Positions 60,871-64,000 of a DNA stretch of 64,000 bases are shown in pieces (position 1 is the stretch's first letter; each line of letters opens with the position of its first letter). Position numbers and translations under genes: made by a program. The stretch is from Ornithinimicrobium sp. F0845 (GTDB lineage Bacteria; Actinomycetota; Actinomycetes; Actinomycetales; Dermatophilaceae), in NCBI RefSeq assembly GCF_023015765.1, contig NZ_JALKAL010000018.1, positions 27,400-91,399 of the forward strand. Reading direction: 5' to 3'. The notes below the pieces were generated by a model, which made no database searches, was not told the DNA's origin, and saw only the letters and a program-made list of their open reading frames with translations.

Positions 60871-61443
60871 TCAGTCGGGACGGTTGGTGCCCACCTCGAC
60901 GCCGGTGTCCGCCGACCGGCGCCCGGTGATGAAGGCCATCGCCTGCCGGGCTCCCGCAGCAATCACCGGCATGAGCGGCCGCGGCGGCACGTCCCTGTAG
61001 CCACCCTTCTCGAGGTCGGCGCTGCGCTCGAAGAATGAGTAGGACGCACGGTCGCCGGTGCGCAGCCACGACCAGCCCATGGACGCGACGTATAGCGGCA
61101 GGAAGGGCAGTCCCAGGCAGGCCATCCACTGCCGGCTGTGCGCCTCCTCGTGCTCGAGCAGGTGTGGGCGGCGGGCGCAGAGATCGTCGATGTCGTGCCG
61201 GGTGATCACCACGTCGCCGACCGTGAAGGCACCGCCGGCCGGGAAGCGCCAGCGGTAGTGCTCGGCGAGGTAGAGCTTGCGGGGGCCGGACCGCACGTCC
61301 GCCCCGCCAGCACGGGCGACCCCCAGCCCGAGCAGGGTCGAGAGATTGACCCAGTTGGCTATGTGTCGGACCTTCACCGCGGTGGGCAGCAGCTCCGGCG
61401 GGGTCGGGGCCAGCGGGTGGGCTTCCTCCTGCGCGGGACTCAT
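60871..61443 (-). CDS. Protein with HExxH motif, putative metallopeptidase-like
   Basis: A 190-residue protein. The centre reads LLEHEEAHSRQWMACLGLPF, an HEEAH zinc-binding HExxH followed by a hydrophobic helix (FLPLYVASMGWSWL), as in small DUF4157-like peptidase-fold proteins. Before it, AEHYRWRFPAGGAFTVGDVV and RHDIDDLCARRPHLL suggest a small beta domain. The motif GDRASYSFFERSADLEKGGY later could supply the third ligand Glu or Asp. No signal peptide is seen. The ATG at 61443 is divergent from the DUF2277 gene by 34 nt. Confidence 0.75.
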   Translation of the reverse strand: MSPAQEEAHPLAPTPPELLPTAVKVRHIANWVNLSTLLGLGVARAGGADVRSGPRKLYLAEHYRWRFPAGGAFTVGDVVITRHDIDDLCARRPHLLEHEEAHSRQWMACLGLPFLPLYVASMGWSWLRTGDRASYSFFERSADLEKGGYRDVPPRPLMPVIAAGARQAMAFITGRRSADTGVEVGTNRPD

Positions 61444-61477
61444 GGCGGACACGGTACCGCCGTGGGATCGTGGGGGC

Positions 61478-61747
61478 ATGTGCCGCAACATCCGACCGCT
61501 CAACAACTTCGCGCCGCCCGCCACCCGGGACGAGGTGCAATCCGCCGCCCTGCAGTATGTCCGCAAGGTCAGCGGAGCCACCAAGCCGTCCCAGGCCAAC
61601 CAGGAGGCGTTCGACCACGCCGTCGAGCACATCGCGCAGATCACCCAGGAGCTGCTGGACGCGCTGGTGACCAGCGCGCCGCCCAAGGACCGGGAGGTCG
61701 AGGCCGCCAAGGCACGGGCCCGCGCGGCGGCGCGGTTCGCCGGCTGA
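61478..61747 (+). CDS. DUF2277 protein
   Basis: An 89-residue protein starting MCRNIRPLNNFAPPATRDEV, the invariant N-terminus of DUF2277, then AALQYVRKVSGATKPSQANQ and DREVEAAKARARAAARF. The whole family is this length and the function is unknown. The sequence is helical with a DNA/RNA-binding-like basic C-terminus. GGGGG lies close to the ATG. The short divergent gap with the HExxH gene implies overlapping promoters. Confidence 0.92.
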   Translation: MCRNIRPLNNFAPPATRDEVQSAALQYVRKVSGATKPSQANQEAFDHAVEHIAQITQELLDALVTSAPPKDREVEAAKARARAAARFAG

Positions 61748-61813
61748 GCGGCAACCTGTGCCCGGCGCTTCGGCCCGGTTCGCGAACTGACCGGCAGGTC
61801 GTAGGCTCGGGCT

Positions 61814-62677
61814 GTGTCCGACCTGCTGATCGATCCCGCCGAACTCGCCGACCTGCTCGCGGCTGAGGACCCCGACGAGCGTCCGGTGCTGCTCGACATC
61901 CGGTGGAGTCTGGACGCCAGTCCTGGACAGAGTCGCGCCGAGTACCTTGCCGGGCACCTCCCAGGTGCCGCCTTCATATCCATGAAGCCCGGGCTGGCGA
62001 GCCAGCAGACCGAGGACGGGCGAGGCGGGCGCCACCCCATGCCACGGCTGGCCGACGCGCAGGAGGCTTTTCAGGCTGCCGGGGTCACCGACACCCGATC
62101 GGTGGTGGTCTACGACGCGGCCAACTCCCTCGGCGCGGCCCGCGCCTGGTGGCTGCTGAGCTACTACGGCAAGGACGACGTCCGGGTGCTCGACGGCGGG
62201 TATGCCGCATGGCTGGCCGCCGGCCTGCCGACGGAGACCAGTGAGCCCCAGATCGAGCGCGGTGACATCGTGCTCACCCCGGGCGGGCGCCGGCTCCTGG
62301 ACGCCGACGGGGTCGAGCACTACCTGGACCGCCACCAGGTGGTCGACTCCCGTCCGGCCGACCGGTTCCGTGGGGAGAACGAGGTCATCGACCCCGTGGC
62401 CGGACACATCCCCGGGGCGATCAGCATCCCTGCGCTGAAGAACGTCGACGAGTCGGGCCGGTTTCTGCCCGCCGACGACCTCGAGCTGCGCTTCACCGCG
62501 CGCGGGATCCAGCCGGACAAGCGGACCGCGATCTACTGCGGCTCCGGCATCCAGGCCTGCCACATGGCGCTGGCCATGGAGGTTGCCGAGGTCGGCGTCT
62601 ATGACCCGGCCGTGTACATCGGCTCGTGGAGCGACTGGATCACCGACCCCGAGCGCCCGATCGCCACCGGTCCCTGA
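61814..62677 (+). CDS. Sulfurtransferase (thiosulfate/3-mercaptopyruvate type)
   Basis: A 287-residue tandem rhodanese. The N-terminal inactive domain opens VLLDIRWSLDASPGQSRAEY and continues AGHLPGAAFISMKPGLASQQ. The C-terminal active domain has VVDSRPADRFRGENEVIDPV, AGHIPGAISIPA and the active-site loop YCGSGIQACHMA, where the CGSGxxA loop (Cys nucleophile) is of the TST/MST family. The start is a GTG at 61814. It transfers sulfane sulfur from thiosulfate or 3-mercaptopyruvate to thiophilic acceptors such as cyanide or thioredoxin. Confidence 0.93.
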   Translation: MSDLLIDPAELADLLAAEDPDERPVLLDIRWSLDASPGQSRAEYLAGHLPGAAFISMKPGLASQQTEDGRGGRHPMPRLADAQEAFQAAGVTDTRSVVVYDAANSLGAARAWWLLSYYGKDDVRVLDGGYAAWLAAGLPTETSEPQIERGDIVLTPGGRRLLDADGVEHYLDRHQVVDSRPADRFRGENEVIDPVAGHIPGAISIPALKNVDESGRFLPADDLELRFTARGIQPDKRTAIYCGSGIQACHMALAMEVAEVGVYDPAVYIGSWSDWITDPERPIATGP

Positions 62678-62780
62678 GGCCAAACCACTCGGGCACGCTC
62701 CTCACGACTGGTTTCACACGTCGAATTTCAGCGTTTCGCCTGGTCAGGGCATTGTCGGTGGTGGCGTCTAGGTTTGTCGT

Positions 62781-64000
62781 ATGGAGCAGCAGACGACTCT
62801 GGACAGCGGCCAACTGACCGCTGCAGAGGAAGCTGCGCTGACTGAGTCCGCCGCCACCAGTGGCCGGGTGCGCTACACCCCGCTGATCGGGACCGGGCCG
62901 TTGCGCGAAAGCAACGCCGGACCGTTGGTCCCGGACCTAGACCCAGAGATGGATCCGGCCCTGGGTGGTCCGGACGACACGGCAGGTGCCGGACAGGGCG
63001 CCCAGGACCAGGGTTTGCCGTTGACCTCCTCCGAGCATGAGGTGCCGGAGTTCCTGGCGGGGTCGGCGCACATGACTCAGATGTTGGCTGGGGAGTTCCC
63101 GTTGGCCTCGTTGCCGGAGGTCGCGTTGGGTGAGGTGGTGGGGGCGGCGCAGGCGTTGGTGCAGGCCGCGCAGTCGTTGATGACCGCGGCTACGCATGAG
63201 GCGGTCAGCCGGGGGCTGCCGGGCCAGTCCGGGCACAAGGTCGCGGACTGGATCACCACCTGGGCGCCCCGCATCGACCGTTCCGAGGCGCTGGCCACGG
63301 CCCGGGTCGCCGGGTCCTTGGATGATGAGCGGTTTGAGGCGTTGTCGGCGAAGGTGGTCGATGGGACCGCCCGGGTGGCCCGGGCGAATGTGATCGTGCG
63401 GATGACCCAGGACCTGACCCCGATCGCCACACCCGAGTCGTTGCAGGCGGTGACCGACCTGATGACCGATGTGGTGGAGAGCACCGGTGTGGCCGGGTTG
63501 TCCGAGATCGCCTCCCGCACCAAGGAGCAGCTGGTCGAGCCCGACGACGATGAGGACAATGACAACACCCAGGGGGCGCGGCGGTTGCTGCGCAAGATCG
63601 GGTCCGTCGCCGGCCTGGCCGAGTGGCAGCTGCTGCTGGACGCCGAGGGCGAGGCGATCCTGGAAGCGGCGCTGGACCCGTTGTCCAGGCCCCGGCCCGG
63701 GGCCGATGAGCACGGGGTGCGGCAGTTCGACCCGCGCACCGCGGCACAGCGCCGGGCCGATGCGCTGGTGGAGATCATCGGCCGGGGCGTGGCAGCCCCC
63801 GAGGGCACCCCGGTGACCGAGAAGGCCAAGATCCAGGTCACCATCAACCACGACGCCCTGGCCGGGAAGGTTCCCGGCGGTGGGCGGACCGGCACCGGGC
63901 AGCACCTGTCGGCCGGGACCATCCGCCGGCTGGCCTGCGACGCGCAGATCATCCCGATCGTCCTCGGCGGGCCCTCCGAGGCCCTGGACGTGGGCGCCAC
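62781..64000 (+). CDS. DUF222/HNH endonuclease-family protein, C-terminus beyond the window
   Basis: At least 406 codons from the ATG at 62781, open to the window end. The DUF222 core reads VVGAAQALVQAAQSLMTAAT, VADWITTWAPRIDRSEALAT and AGLAEWQLLLDAEGEAILEA. The visible end, GTIRRLACDAQIIPIVLGGP, is the block that directly precedes the HNH motif in this family (similar to the 13E12 repeat proteins of mycobacteria). The HNH nuclease part lies beyond the window. The N-terminal 95 residues are low-complexity. Codon use differs from the neighbours, with many TTG Leu and GAT/GAG runs, suggesting horizontal origin. These genes occur in multiple copies and behave like mobile elements. Confidence 0.9.
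   Translation, partial: MEQQTTLDSGQLTAAEEAALTESAATSGRVRYTPLIGTGPLRESNAGPLVPDLDPEMDPALGGPDDTAGAGQGAQDQGLPLTSSEHEVPEFLAGSAHMTQMLAGEFPLASLPEVALGEVVGAAQALVQAAQSLMTAATHEAVSRGLPGQSGHKVADWITTWAPRIDRSEALATARVAGSLDDERFEALSAKVVDGTARVARANVIVRMTQDLTPIATPESLQAVTDLMTDVVESTGVAGLSEIASRTKEQLVEPDDDEDNDNTQGARRLLRKIGSVAGLAEWQLLLDAEGEAILEAALDPLSRPRPGADEHGVRQFDPRTAAQRRADALVEIIGRGVAAPEGTPVTEKAKIQVTINHDALAGKVPGGGRTGTGQHLSAGTIRRLACDAQIIPIVLGGPSEALDVGA

Noticed and set aside
63077..64000. Long minus-strand frames at the right edge
   Set aside because: The plus strand carries a convincing DUF222 protein with the diagnostic RRLACDAQIIPIVLGG block; the minus frames are its shadow.

Overview
The window is about 64 kb of high-GC actinobacterial chromosome. 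A dispersed type II fatty-acid cluster with its own PucR-like regulator (fasR-fabD-fabH-acpP-fabF), DUF3052, DUF3145 and DUF2277 proteins, a single-chain AceE, frequent GTG starts with GTGA overlaps, and apparently leaderless genes all fit Micrococcales, most likely an Intrasporangiaceae/Ornithinimicrobium-Serinicoccus-type organism. The family is an inference; the phylum is clear.

Layout. 1-10.4 kb: an edge-cut MazEF-like toxin-antitoxin pair, a P450, a ferritin-like/VIT1 fusion, a DUF421 pair, a tyrosine phosphatase abutting RNase P RNA, an Atg22-type MFS permease, a hydrolase, an FMN reductase, an RNB ribonuclease and a VapBC pair. 10.4-21.7 kb: YaaA, a GH15 glucanase, transsulfuration genes (CBS and a cystathionine gamma-synthase/lyase), a low-GC patch with a lipoprotein, a coupled NIF3/zinc-ribbon/RNase H-phosphatase operon, tRNA-Val, a CtlX-like hydrolase, and a DUF3052-peroxiredoxin pair. 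22.0-24.7 kb: aceE.

24.7-34.7 kb is an insertion of about 9.95 kb, bracketed by a 208-bp direct repeat of the aceE 3' end (24523-24730 and 34477-34684). It carries a decayed IS630 transposase, a LAL-type LuxR regulator, a 1529-residue secreted subtilase with a Kelch propeller, and an IS1634-like transposase remnant. Outside the repeat the native neighbour is a phosphodiesterase gene whose stop codon overlaps the aceE stop in the right-hand copy, so the ancestral junction can be read.

34.7-49.2 kb: GDPD and DinB genes, the fasR-fabDH-acpP-fabF cluster with two matching 17-bp palindromes in its promoters, a GT4 glycosyltransferase, DUF3145, a baeRF protein, tRNA-Met, the gluABCD uptake operon, a Doc toxin with a truncated antitoxin, and tRNA-Asn. 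49.2-64 kb: dnaG, a divergent hydrolase/LigD-type polymerase pair sharing a symmetric promoter, a broken sigma/membrane-protein locus, a small lipoprotein, dgt, a NarL-type two-component system, an Abhydrolase_9 protein, an HExxH protein, DUF2277, a sulfurtransferase and an edge-cut DUF222/HNH gene.

A short motif, AGTATGCC (GGCATACT on the other strand), occurs about 17 times in the window where roughly one is expected. It is absent from the insertion.
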